Of a stretch of 64,000 nucleotides of DNA, positions 38,704 to 50,900 are shown piece by piece. The first letter of the stretch is position 1; every line of letters starts with the position of its first letter. Under the pieces are notes generated by a model. The model was not told where the DNA came from and made no database searches. It saw only the letters and a program-made list of their open reading frames with translations. The position numbers were made by a program, and so were the translations under genes. Source of the DNA: Acanthaster planci (taxonomy: Eukaryota; Echinodermata; Asteroidea; Valvatida; Acanthasteridae); NCBI RefSeq assembly GCF_001949145.1, contig NW_019091392.1:953163-1017162 (forward strand). Reading direction: 5' to 3'.

Positions 38704-41700
38704 ACCACCAGACGTAGGAACCAATTACCCGTTGCGTGAAAAATGATGCCGACGTGAAAAATGGGCCAGGATGCTCAGCACAAACACATGACCTCGATGA
38801 TAAAGGTGGCGGAAAGACGAGGGCAGGTCAGGCGACAGCAAAGAGAAAGTAACCAATCGGCCAAAATTTACAGCCAACCGCAGAAGGATGGAGGCTAGAC
38901 CGAACACACCTTTGTTTAGAATTGGGCCTTAAAGAACCTACAAATTGCATAAATCCTTATACTAATGTGTTTCCTCTTGGCAACAGTGATGGCAAAAAAG
39001 AGTACTTCACGGCTAAACGTTTAAGCATGGAGTCATAACAAAGCTGACTGGTTTATGATAAGTCCAACTAATATTAAGCACGAATAATGACTGATTTTCA
39101 GTTATTTTGGGTAATGCAGAGTACAGTCCAGATCAAAGTACACGCCCCGCAACACACAACAATTTTAGCAAAAGTCAAGAACAGATGGCATTGTAGATCT
39201 CCCTTTTTTAGTTAAAGAAACAAGCTGCTTATTTCGTAGTCTAAGAATGTCTTTCACACTCAGATAAATAATGGCGCAGGACGTAACTTGCCGAATACGC
39301 AAAATATAAAGAAAAATGAGTCGTTTGAGCATTTAGTATTCTTTCCTTATTTTCTTTCCTTCGTTTCTATTTTGGTCAGTTGTGGAGGACTCACGCGACA
39401 GACTATCACCGTCGTCACAATGTAAACATAATAACTGACCTCAATGTGAGTAATAATTTCGCTATGCATCATTTCCTATAAAAATAACAACTCTGTCGGG
39501 CGTAGATTTATGCCTTTGAAATTGTAGACAAGCTGCAGTATGTAACATCGACGGAAGATTGACGTCTTTTTCACTGTCGTTGTGGGAAATCAATTTTCCA
39601 TTCTGATGCTAATACTATGACCTTTTGAAAGTCATATTTCAAAATTTGCCTCCGAAGCGGTACACAGTCAGCAATAAACAAACTGCGGATACTTTGTTCC
39701 ATGGATCGAACCCCCCCCCATGTCATAAGAATCGTCATGTCTTGTGGCCGGTTCATACTACAGGCGATTGTGAAAGCGACGCGAATTTGACGTTCCAAAA
39801 GATTTGCAACGAAATTCCGCTCGAGTTGAAATGCGGTTAACTAGTGCGATTTCGCACCGCGAATATTGGCTCTGAAGTTGTTTTCCTATGAAGATTTTGG
39901 TTAAATTATAAGCTGACATACACGCGGGAACTGATAAAAAATGGATAAAAAATGTGTTGAGTTCAAATAGGGTAAAACTCAACGTGAACAGTGTCTGATT
40001 GCAATGCCGTTCCCTTGGTTTGTTATTGCATTCTTACCTCTTGACGAGTTTTTTTTTTTTTTTAACTTATTCAAGCATTTAATTCTTAACGGAAAATATT
40101 TGAATTTTTCCCTCTGGACCTTAGGTGAACCATCCATCAAACAAACAAAAAAATGAAAAACAAACAATGCTTTTGGTACAACATTATTTTGTTTCTGTGC
40201 TTTACCTCTGTGTTGTAATTTGGATTGGATGTGTATATTTACTTTTCAAGACGTCTCATTTGTGGAAATATTAAGATTGAAAATGTCCAAGACTGAATTA
40301 GATTTTAACATAATGTGCACTCACCCAAAACAAAACAAAATGGGCAGAGCCGTTTTCTAACCCATTGTCGAGTAAATCCTTCGTGTTCAAAATCTGTGAT
40401 GGCCCCCTGTGTTTGTTTGGAATTCCTAACACGTCCTGTTCTTGGCCAACTCGCTTGCATGCATTCTCCATTCGCGCGCCAGCCATGGAGAAACTAAACT
40501 TGTTGAGCTCCCTGGGTCCTCATTGACCCCGAAAGGACTGAATCAGGTCCCGCGGACTCAAGGACCTCAAACCAGAGCAAGGAAGAACCGCGCTCTCTTC
40601 TTTCTTTCATTATTGAGACGTGCGGCAACTACACGAAATTCTGGCCACGCCGCACCTACTCACTCCACATCCAATTTGCCGTCGTATGGCATGCTTCTTA
40701 CCCGTGACTGTCCAACTGCTGCCGTGACCGCGTGTCGGTGATTCTCTCCACGGTTTCCGCGGGGAAGGAGAGACGAAAAGACGAAGGCAAGCCGGCGCGC
40801 ATACTCTAGCCAAGGCCGGCCTCGATCTTCCCGGGCGCCCGAGGCCGAGCATATACCAGCTCCAAAATATAGATCGTCGGAACACCGACTACAGCCGTTA
40901 ATTGAGAATCTCAGCTTTGATTATTGGGCGATCTCGGCGGTGCTCAAATCTAAAGATTCACAGCGGAAAGAAGTGGGCAAAATCGTTTAATTTCTTTTGT
41001 TTATATAGCCACTTACCCGACGGGCTCCCGATGCGGTGATGATAAAGAAGATAGAGAGGGAGAAGAAAAACATGTCGTTGGCAAACCGTGGCGGCCACGC
41101 CGTGGCAAGACACGGCTTGCTGAGCCAAACAACCTGCGATCATTACCCAACTAGCTGCAGGGGCCAGAACCTCTCTCACACTCTCATACCGGACCAAACC
41201 CGTGGGCCAGATCCCGCCAAAAGTACCCTCCCTTCCTTGTTTTGCTGGTTTTAATAGGTGAAATTATTCGGGCACCATGCTCTTTTTCCACTCTTATCAG
41301 TGCTGGCCCGTACGGACGGCCGCACGGACGGCTGGAAGGGAGGCGCTGATCGGCCACTTATCGGCTGGTTTTGCTACCCACCGAATATTTTAATTAGGCT
41401 CATTATTATTCATTTGACTGGGAGAAGGAAAAAAGAGAAAAGGGAATATGGGAGGGAGAGGATCAGAGAGAGAAAAAAACCAACAACAACAAACTTTCCC
41501 GCGAGGTAACTTAATAATGCACCCCCGTAAGTGGGTTTTGTGAAGAACAATTGATATTTTAGCCGCCTTGCCATGCTTTTTGATCTGAAAAGGGTACGGG
41601 ACGAGGTGGAGTTTTTTTTGTTATTGGCATGCATTTTCATGAGTGATGATGGTGACACCATATTGCCGCCCTCATCCCACCGCATGCACACTTGAAAGTA

Positions 41701-42264
41701 CAGCCAACGTCGGTTCGCAACTTGCATAATAACTCTCGGCAAACACGCGGGGCCAGGCCTTCAGTTTGTCGCATCTCAGAGGGGTGTCTATAGTGCGTGC
41801 TGCTGTGGCGGTTCCGCATTGTCCGTGACGTTCACTTCTGGAACGGGAACGGCGTTCGACGTTTGCCCAAGCGATACCATCACATAACCTCCTCCATTCT
41901 CTTCACTTCCCTCCCATGTGTTATTGAGCTGGCCTCACCCACCATCAAGCGCCCTCGCATTTTCACAGCTCCTATAGGGCCCAGATATAGTTGTGTTTCG
42001 ACCTGCAGCCAACGGAAAATCAATGGCAGTTTTGGATCGCCGCTAGTGTTTGGGTGCATCGGAAATGTAATTCACGTTGATCAAACACACCGCTGTCACT
42101 CTAATGGTGCACTCAACGCGCCCGCAGCAAAAGCCGCCGCTCGAGCGTCGCAACGCCAGTTGCTTTAGCAAACGCTCCCCTGCCTCGACTTGTCTCGCTC
42201 CCCCTCTTCCACGCTCACAATACTAATACGAAAGTAATGGCTTTTTACGGGATGTTCCCCGCAG

Positions 42265-42894
42265 AGCAAACATTCGGCGAGGTGAACCAGCTCGGCGGAG
42301 TGTTTGTGAACGGCCGGCCACTGCCCAACGCGATCCGGTTGCGGATCGTGGAGCTGGCCCAGCTCGGTATCCGTCCCTGCGACATCAGCCGGCAGCTCCG
42401 GGTCTCCCACGGGTGCGTCAGCAAGATCTTAGCGCGCTACAACGAGACCGGCTCCATCCTGCCCGGCGCCATCGGCGGCAGCAAGCCCCGGGTGACCACC
42501 CCCAACGTGGTCAAGAAGATCCGTGACTACAAGCAGCGGGACCCGGGCATCTTCGCCTGGGAGATACGGGACAAGCTGCTGGCTGAGGGCGTCTGCGACA
42601 AGTACAATGTGCCGTCTGTCAGCTCCATCAGCCGGATCCTTCGCAACAAGATTGGCAACAGCACCCTGACCCATCTCCAGCATGTCTACGATCCAACCAA
42701 GGACTCTCACAGGTCTCTCTACAGCCCAATATACTCGTACCCTTGCCCATCCCCAGCTAACTCGAAAGCGGCCATGGTGGCGGCTGCAGCCGGTCCCTGT
42801 GGTCCAATGCGACATTGTCACTGGCCCTCCTCACACACCGTCAATGACATATTGGGATTCCGATACCCTGGAACGGGCGACCCACACGGATCAG
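42265..42894 (+). CDS. Pax1/9: Pax1/9 exon 2: paired domain and octapeptide of a Pax group I transcription factor
   Basis: This exon encodes residues 2-211 of a nuclear DNA-binding regulator of pharyngeal (gill slit) endoderm and, in vertebrates, sclerotome. The paired domain spans residues 6-132 (42276-42656). It contains the family core [20 protein letters not shown] in the N-terminal half and [16 protein letters not shown] at the end. [19 protein letters not shown] and [20 protein letters not shown] are hallmarks of the Pax1/9 group, unlike Pax2/5/8, Pax3/7 or Pax4/6. The octapeptide HTVNDILG, a Groucho-type repression motif, lies at residues 192-199 (42834-42857). No homeodomain follows, as expected for Pax1/9. 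The exon ends at a GTGAGA donor (42895) in phase 1. Its 630-nt length and the inclusion of paired box plus octapeptide match the vertebrate exon organisation. An ATG at 42237 opens this frame further upstream, but it lies in the intron between branch point and acceptor. The C-terminal half of the protein is not found here. A single such gene is expected before the vertebrate PAX1/PAX9 split. Confidence 0.97.
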
Positions 42895-45800
42895 GTGAGA
42901 CATTACTTTCATTCTTCCGTTAGTTTTACCAGTCTATTTTACATTTCAATGTTTTCTTCTATTGGGTCTGTTTTGCCATTACAGCAATAAAAAAAGTAGC
43001 AGAAAAAGTGCCAGGAAAAGAAAAGTTGACCAGAAAACTGGTTATAATTCCAAATATACCATTACAAAAATAAGAAATGAATGAAAAATGGAAAAGTAAA
43101 CACTGAAAGGAATACCAAAAGTACGATAAATCTACACGACAGATAATTACATATAACTTTGGAAGGACGAACAAGAAAAAGTCACAGCCTAATGCGTGGT
43201 CCGTACATGATTGTCTCTGTAACCGGCACCGTAACTGAATGCCTTGATGAGTTGCTCTACTGAAACACTGATCGGTATTTTGTTACCTAATGTCTCCCAC
43301 GAGCGGGGCGGATTCGTTTTCTAAATCAGCACCCAAAGCATAGGACCCAGCGGGAACAGGGGGCCCTAGACGGAGACACCCCCGCTGTACAAACTCTGGC
43401 ACCTTGACCTCCATCTGGTATACAGGGGGGTCTTTTGAGCGCCCTGTCGTTGCGTCATGAGATGTGACGGCCCCTGATGAGCTTATCACAATACCCCGTG
43501 TTTTGGGTCGCTGAGAAGCGGTAAGGCAAGACAAACACGCGGGCAGGGGGTCCGGGGTGGTGGGCGGGGGCGGTGCTTACCTCCCATCTATGGATGGGTT
43601 TTACAGCTCCTAAACGATATACTGGCATTCTTATTAACAGACTAAACACCACCATATCACAACGACTCCATTGTTTGTATTTGGGCATTACGTTCACCTC
43701 ATTATTGGTTCTGCAATTATAACGAGCTTATTTTCATGCTATTTGAGTGATTTTGGAAGTGTTAGTCTGTTTTAAATACCACAAAGGGTGGCCTTTATTT
43801 TTTTAAGGAAGGATGCCTTGAAACTAAGCAAGTATGTTGAGTTGAGATACCAGTATCCAAACAATCCTTGAAAATTGGATCTAAAGTGTGATCACAGTCT
43901 GAAGGAAATAATGGTAATGTTGCCGTTCCCTTGTTCATTTTGAAAACACAGACGTGGTAGCTATGCAGCCATTTAGTATCTTTGCCCTTGAACTGCGATG
44001 TCTTTAGCTACACACAGCACATAAAATGGAACAACGGTACCGTCCATTTTTGCATCTAGGCCTCACCAGAAAAAGCCCTTTGCGAAAAAAAAGTAGCACG
44101 CATACAGATATTTTTTAAAAGGTGTGTTGAATTTAAAAAGAGCCCACTCACCTGAATGCTCGAGCCGTCAAGTCTTGAGGTGGTATCGGGTACGTATCAT
44201 GGCTCCCTCTTCGTGACATTTTATCCAGGGCGTCTGATAGTGAAATTAATTGGCATAATAAATAAGCCTGCTCGAACATCGATTAATAATTGGTGACCCA
44301 ATGAGAACTTGAGAGCAAAAAAGGTCCGCTGTCCCTGTGCTTTACCGGTCAGACGACTTCATTTTTGTTGTTTGTACATGTACGTTACGTTCTTTCGTCT
44401 AATCTGAGTAAAGGTTGGAATTATTTGTTTGTTTTTTTGTGACTGGTAAATGTGACGCTTGAATAACTTTCAAAAACACGCACAAGTTTCTGAAGAAACG
44501 ACAACTTTTCAAAAGACAAACAAATACAGACCTATAATGGGTGTCAGGAACAATTATATACAGCGCTATTCAATTAAGTCGAACATCGGTAATTTAAAGC
44601 GAAAATTTGCACAGATTTTCGTAAGAAACTGGTTCTCAGATGCCAAACGTGGCGCCTTTGTTTCTACCAAAGCTGGCGCAAGATTTTACCTTTGTCAGTA
44701 AGGTGTAACATTAATCTACCTGTATCTGCCTCAATGATGGTACCTCTATCTCTTCTTGCCCAAAGCTCCCCTATTGGGTATGTAAGAACTAAACAACAGG
44801 CCAATCATGGCATGATTTGTCGATGCAGATTCGCTTTTGGACCACCCACTGCTTGTTTTATGATGCAATGTAACTTTAAACATCCAAATTTATCATAGGC
44901 ACATAAGCAAGAACATTAGCATAGTGCAATAATGAAGTAAGGTTTAAAAAAAATACATTATTACGATATTTAAAATGACATTATTATGTCTTTTGGCCCC
45001 CTTGCGAAGGATGCAGGGAAAAACTCCTGGTATTCCAGGTAACTTTCTTTACAGTAAAGGGGAGAAAATACCGGACTAGTAGTTTTCATTACGGGAAGTT
45101 GTAATGAACATTTTTTTCCGTTAATTCGGAATCATTATTACAGCATAATGACGTGAGTAATATGGCTGTCTAAGAATACACATGATTTCATAAGTTAATA
45201 CCAAATGATTTCGTGATGAACGAATTATTTGGCTGGTCAAATGAGTGGCGGATGTTTCCTTGTCCCTGTGATTGCCAGTTGAGCCATCCGCATTGCCGAA
45301 CAGCGTAAAATAGAGAAGTCTCGAGCAGGAACGAAATTCACGGAATGGTTGATCTCGGACATTGTGTCACTCGATAACAATACGTCTCTAGAGCCTGGAC
45401 GGACTAGAACCGACCGACTCCCCCCCCCTTCAAAATTCATCGCATCCTCGGAAAGGCGTTAATTTCCCCTCATAAAAAAGGAACATAATATCTCTTCAAA
45501 CATCGCATGAATATATCAGGCCCTCCTCGTCTCCATTGTGGTGCAAATTCGGTCTTACATTTGGGCCATTTTATTGGCAATTTCATCGGGCCTCTCGAGG
45601 CCCTGGAGTCGGGGTCCCGGCCCGTCGAAAGTCAGCTCGACGGCCGTGAAGTAGGTAACACTACACGTGCCGCGGCTGTTGCGCAAACACGAGAAAAAAG
45701 GGGGGTCGACTCAATTAGAAAAGTCAACGAATTAAATCATGGAAAAGCAATGATACCGGCCTGTGGAGTCGGTAGGGAAGCGAAAGCTGACAGGAAATGC

Positions 45801-47899
45801 GCGCCAAAATAGCAGGGGGGGGGTTACATCCCAGACTCGTGTATTATTCTGTCTCAGGTTGACTCGTACTTCTTGGCTTGTCTATATAGTGGTGGTCGAA
45901 TTGTGATGCAGCGACCTGCACGTTGCTTGGAGTTCTGTTTTGAACTATAACCTCTGCTTTCCATTTGCCATGAATTCGGATTCATCCCTATCTTTTTATT
46001 GCTAAGCAAGAAACCCTTCACCACACCAACGTCACTGCTCTTAATTAATGACCTACTCGTGCGCTTAAATCTTCCTCATCGCATGCACATTAGACATTCC
46101 AATGCAACAGAAAATTTGAAGTAGCAAGTATATACACGTTCCAACTTCGGTTGTCAACCGACCCTGCCCGGCGACCCAATGCAATGTGCCCGGGAGATGT
46201 TGTTAGAAAGCCCCACACTCTTACCGCTAAGTACCCATCCCCGGTCGATCAAGCCGACCGGGTTTTTCCTGTCTGCTCTTGCCTCTTTTTTCTTGTTGAA
46301 CAAGGAGGGCCGTAAGATCAGCCCCCTCAAAACAAAAACAAATAAATGTCAGTGCCGATCGCGGACTTCCCTTTTCTCCCCGTGTCTTGGATAATAGCCA
46401 CACTCTGCATACGCCTGATTTTTCTCCCAGTAATTATTTCTGAGGCGATCTTGTCATACACCTGCCAGGGGCTGCCCAGGCCGGTTCTTTTAGAGCGCGT
46501 CCATGCACCAGTAATATTCAGGGGGGTATGGCCGCTCACGTCACACGCTACACACTGGATCCTGACCAGTCGCGGTACAAGATTCGTGGGTCAATATTAA
46601 AAACCTTACACCGGCACTCTCGCCTTATTTGCTTGTTTAGTTCAGGTCGATTAAGATTTTCAGATCTGAGAACACGGCGAGGGTAAAGTGGGAGGAAAAT
46701 GAGGCCAAGAAGACTTGTTTAGTTTCTCCCCCAGACAGACATTCGGCGGGGGGAATCAAGTCGTCAGCATTTAGTTGAAGTTCACCGGCACTTCTTTTTT
46801 TTCTTTGGTCCCGACTGCCCTACCTGGCCAAGCTGCTTTATTCCCCAGCGAGATGTCAAGTGCACGGCAAATACATTACTGTCCAAATTGGAGTAGATAT
46901 TCCATTACTATACGTACCACCTATAGGCTCGTTGTGTGGCTGCCGCCTTTTGTTACAGTGTGCGGCTCACTCCTTCCCAACATATGCATCCATTTTCGGT
47001 CTTGAATCGAACCCTCCTTCCCAAATAAGAATGACAATGTCACGCGGGTCGAGTGCCAGCTCACCCAGTATTTGGTCAATAAAAAGACAAAAGTTGCAAA
47101 AATCCGAGCGATCGACTACTTAACCTAAATTCTCACCACGCCGTCATCTTTCGGCGTGAGTTGGCCCCCTACCGCACAGGTTCCCAGTACTCACATTATG
47201 TTTAATTCATTGTATGCATGATTGAATCATGTACACAACGGCTTTGAAACCAAATTCACAATTTACTCATTTTCTCTGAATATGTGATTCACAATATGTC
47301 ATTGTAAGAACTTAAGTTTAATCCGTGAAGTTAATGAGAAGATAAAAAATGGGTTTAGCAATGATGGGCTCTGCTATTTTAATGGACGATTGGTATAGTG
47401 GTCAAGTTGAATAAAATTTGACCAAATGCCGAGATTTTTTCCCCAGAGGTATATGCACTCGATACTTCAACCAACATAATTGGCACTCAAATGTCCTCTT
47501 GTTTCTTATTAATGGTTACGGTTAATATAGAGCTTGATAGTGGCAGTCACCAAGAGAGATACTCTTCTGTAACATCACAATCCCATCACACTTCCCTTCC
47601 ATCCTCATCGTATTCCTTGTAAAACAAGTACATGCAAACGGAACACCATTTGGCTTTTTTCAGCAAACCACTCGGTACCTGACAGCTACAACGGGGCTAC
47701 ACCACTCACAGTAGCTGTAACTGGTCATGTACAATTGGGCTTGATTTCAATCACAATTTGGAAATCCTACACAACATGCGCTGCACGCACAGTTTCATGC
47801 CAGCACCTTCAAGACGAATATTGAGCGGGAGCCGTGATTCTAGACTGAAAATTCCAGTACCATTTGAGACAATGCAGCGTTGATAAAAATGCCCTATTC

Positions 47900-47919
47900 T
47901 TTTTTTTTTTTTTTTTTTT
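47900..47919. repeat. Poly(T) tract, 20 nt
   Basis: Twenty consecutive T residues. It may be the reverse complement of a retroposon poly(A) tail, but I saw no element body upstream or a target-site duplication. Confidence 0.9.
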
Positions 47920-50900
47920 GCTTTCATTTCTGGAGTTACTTTAATTAAAGTAAAATCTTGAACAAGCTCCTGGGAGACTTAAGTACATACTAAACATATG
48001 TCTTACCCTTTCATTCTCTGGGGGCGGGGACTTTTCACCGAATTGGGGAGGCTAGAGAGATACCACAGTGACATCATTTCAGTTGTACTCGGCGACTGCT
48101 GTTTGAAGAATCATGTACGACTGACCTGGAAACTTTTTTCAAGATTGTCTCTAGACTATTTTACATACCGAGGGAAATTGAAACAGAAAGAGAAATTCAC
48201 TGAAAAATAAATGTCGACAAAAAATGACGAGAAAAGAAACACCAACGTTGAATATCAGATGCCAACAATAAGTTTGTACTAAAAATTTAATCATGCTTCT
48301 CATTTTCTTCGGAGTCGGTCTCTCTGTTTACATTTTACACATTCTCCAAAACGGGTAAACTGCCACCCCATCTCCTGCCTAAAGTTATCCAAAATAACAC
48401 CTGCTGACGCTATTGGATAGTTCTTTCCCAACAAAAAGGATAAAAGAAAATCATTTAATACTTTTTGGATGCATGTATTGTTTGCTGTAATGCAGTTAGG
48501 TTGCGACATTGCGCTCTTCCGTTACCTGATATCTCTGCCTTTTCAGGAAGCTTTGCGGAAACATGCCCTACACACGCACGGTTATTTATTCTTCATTTTC
48601 CTTTTCTGGGGCCATCGGCCAAAAGTGTTATACGGTCAATTGAGGACAATAAACCGCAGTCGTTTTCCATTCGAGAACAACAGTGGCCTGGCTAGTTAAC
48701 AACTTATTCCTACTAATCAGAGGGTCTGGGCTATTGATAAAATCTATAGTCCTAGATAGAAGTCTGTGCACGGTTGCCAAATGACAGCTTCAAAAATGAG
48801 CCTGTGAACCTTTTCACAACATTCAATTTTAGAATTAGCACCCTGGCAGGGTGGCTGGCCGTCAGTACAAAGTACAAGGATAATTCACAAAGTGTTAAAA
48901 GTCCCACGCACCAATCGGAATACTAAATAATAATACAAGTACTACTAAATACGAAATGAAAATACAACCTTATTTAAACGCAATAGGACAAATACCCATT
49001 TTGAAAGAATTGAAGTAAACTGGGAAACCAATCAAAAGGTGATATTTCTGTAAAGTTTGACCCCCTACAAATTGTAGGCAAAACGAGTGTGGTCTATAGA
49101 ACTTGCTGAGTGTGCTCATGACTCAGGCAGCAACCTCGCAGATCCATTCGGACTTCACGCGAGACTTCATTTCCATTATCAGGAGGAAGAAAAAAAAAAC
49201 TTGACAGGACGGCCATCTTGTCGCGTGCGGTTTCTCTACTGCTAATCACCACGCCAGTCTTTGACTTGTAACCCCATTTTTTGTTGAATGGCGCCCATCA
49301 TGTTCGCATTACATACTCCAGCGGGTTAGTAATGAATAGAACCCCCTTTCACCCTCTACTGTTGATACGCTGTCGCTAACATATCAGAGTCAATTCCGAT
49401 CGGTCTACTAACCGCTGTAACTTCATTCGTACACCACCCTCTCCCCTCCGGGCAATGAATGTCTAATGACGCGGGCAAGGTTCGTCGCTGTGCAGTGTGC
49501 ACATCATCTCGCATGTCCAACAATTGTTAGTAATTAACCCTATTAATCAGACCCCTGTCGATGATTACAACATGACGTGGTATTTCTGCATGGGCGCCGA
49601 CGACACCAAAACCAATGTTTTGGATAGTAACCATGGAATCTTTACCCCACGCCGGCCAAGCGTGGTTGTCGGTTCCACGCTTAAGCGAAGCAAGGCGGGA
49701 TCTTGAAATTAAGTTTTTGCATGATGGTCTCTTTTTTCTGTAATCGTTTAATTCAACCTGGTTTCCAGCACGTTAGCGGTAATGATGGACACCCTAACGA
49801 AGCGAGATATCCTAAATTAAATACAGCATGGTGGGCGTCATCGCTGAGCGCTCTCAATCCGAAACGGGCATGCGCAGAAGGGGAATGACCGCGAGTGAAC
49901 TCCGATGAATCCGCCCTTGGTCTGACAAATTTGTTGCAGTGTGTGCGTGCAAGCGCGAATTCATATGTCTTCCTTACTTTTCCCTTGGTCCATGTCAAGT
50001 TTTATGGGTGTTTGCTGGTACTTTAACTCCTCAGCAGAAAATGGGGGTCCCAAAGCGGATGCCAGCGGAATTCGAACGGGGCCGGTGGTAGATTGGCACC
50101 CGTTTAAAGTTCTAAATCTAAGCCCTTTGGATAAGGACGTCTGGTATTGGCCACCAGACTCTACGCAGCAAGTTAGACGAGGAAACCAGATTAAGATTAT
50201 CACAGAGCATCCCGGAGAGGAAACACCGCCGACAGTTTTCTTGATTATCAATTTTGGGGGTAGTAGAGAGAAAAAAAAGAAAAAAAAACTTGTTTCTCTG
50301 TCATTGCCGGTTGAGAAATTAGGCCAACGCCGGGTCAATGACACGGCGTCACATCTGGGCGGGTTCGGGGGTGAGACTGGTCGAGGCAGCCGTGGGGCCG
50401 ATGACGCGATGACAGGCAAGTTGCCACTCGGTGTTGCAGCGGGCCATGGTGCGGCCCCGCCATGCATGTGTGCCAGCCCAAGTTGCATGGGTATTACCCA
50501 TGTAGCATGTGTACCAAGCTAACCGTGCACTGACAAGAATGGGAAGCAGGTTTCTGGTAGTCGAGCCCCGCCAACTGTATGTCCTTGGGGGTAAAAAAAG
50601 AGAGAAAAAGAAAGCCTGATGGATATTTCCTTAAACGAGTATGTAATCTTTCCCTAATCATGCCACGCCGCTTTGGTTTCCTCCTTCATAGCGAGATGAC
50701 AGGGAAACACAACTTGATCAGGGTTATTTGATGATGAATAGACACCTCTGCGTGCTCGACCGTGACCCCTCGGGTGGGCGTGTCCCAGAGTGATAGACAA
50801 GACGCCTCTCACAATCAGAGAATTTGTTTTCTTCTTCACTTTGTGTCTCATCCGTCATCTCAAAGAGACATTGACATGTTACAAACTGATGACGCACCAC

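Larger units (their letters stand above)
35982..42264 (+). other. Pax1/9: Pax1/9 intron 1 (6283 bp, phase 1)
   Basis: The intron is bounded by GTAAGT at 35982 and CCCCGCAG at 42257-42264. A branch-point-like TACTAAT (42221-42227) lies 38 nt before the acceptor, after a pyrimidine-rich CTCGCTCCCCCTCTTCC. No coding sequence is recognised inside. It contains a 20-bp tandem duplication (36791-36830), a tRNA-like remnant on the minus strand (38.63-38.70 kb) and a C9 run at 39711. GC-rich segments at about 35.98-36.60, 40.44-41.40 and 41.80-42.18 kb may be regulatory. A long first intron is common in developmental transcription factor genes. Confidence 0.75.

Noticed and set aside
42237-42264. ATG at 42237 as the Pax1/9 start codon (MAFYGMFPA leader)
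   Set aside because: It lies between a branch-point-like TACTAAT and a good CCCCGCAG acceptor. The upstream exon ending in ATGG gives the family N terminus in the correct phase. An alternative promoter using it cannot be fully excluded.
42429-42821. Minus-strand 130-codon frame
   Set aside because: It is antisense to the paired box; a shadow of a strongly biased coding exon.
43283-43697. Minus-strand open frames with a GTAAGC donor-like site near 43570, possible neighbouring gene exon
   Set aside because: Peptides are not recognisable and the acceptor side is not evident; a single donor-like hexamer is expected by chance.
49941-50522. 193-codon plus-strand frame and 175-codon minus-strand frame over the same DNA
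   Set aside because: Both strands are open, which points to composition. There is a low-complexity Lys or Phe run from an A-rich tract and no domain. Part of it was kept only as a weak exon candidate.
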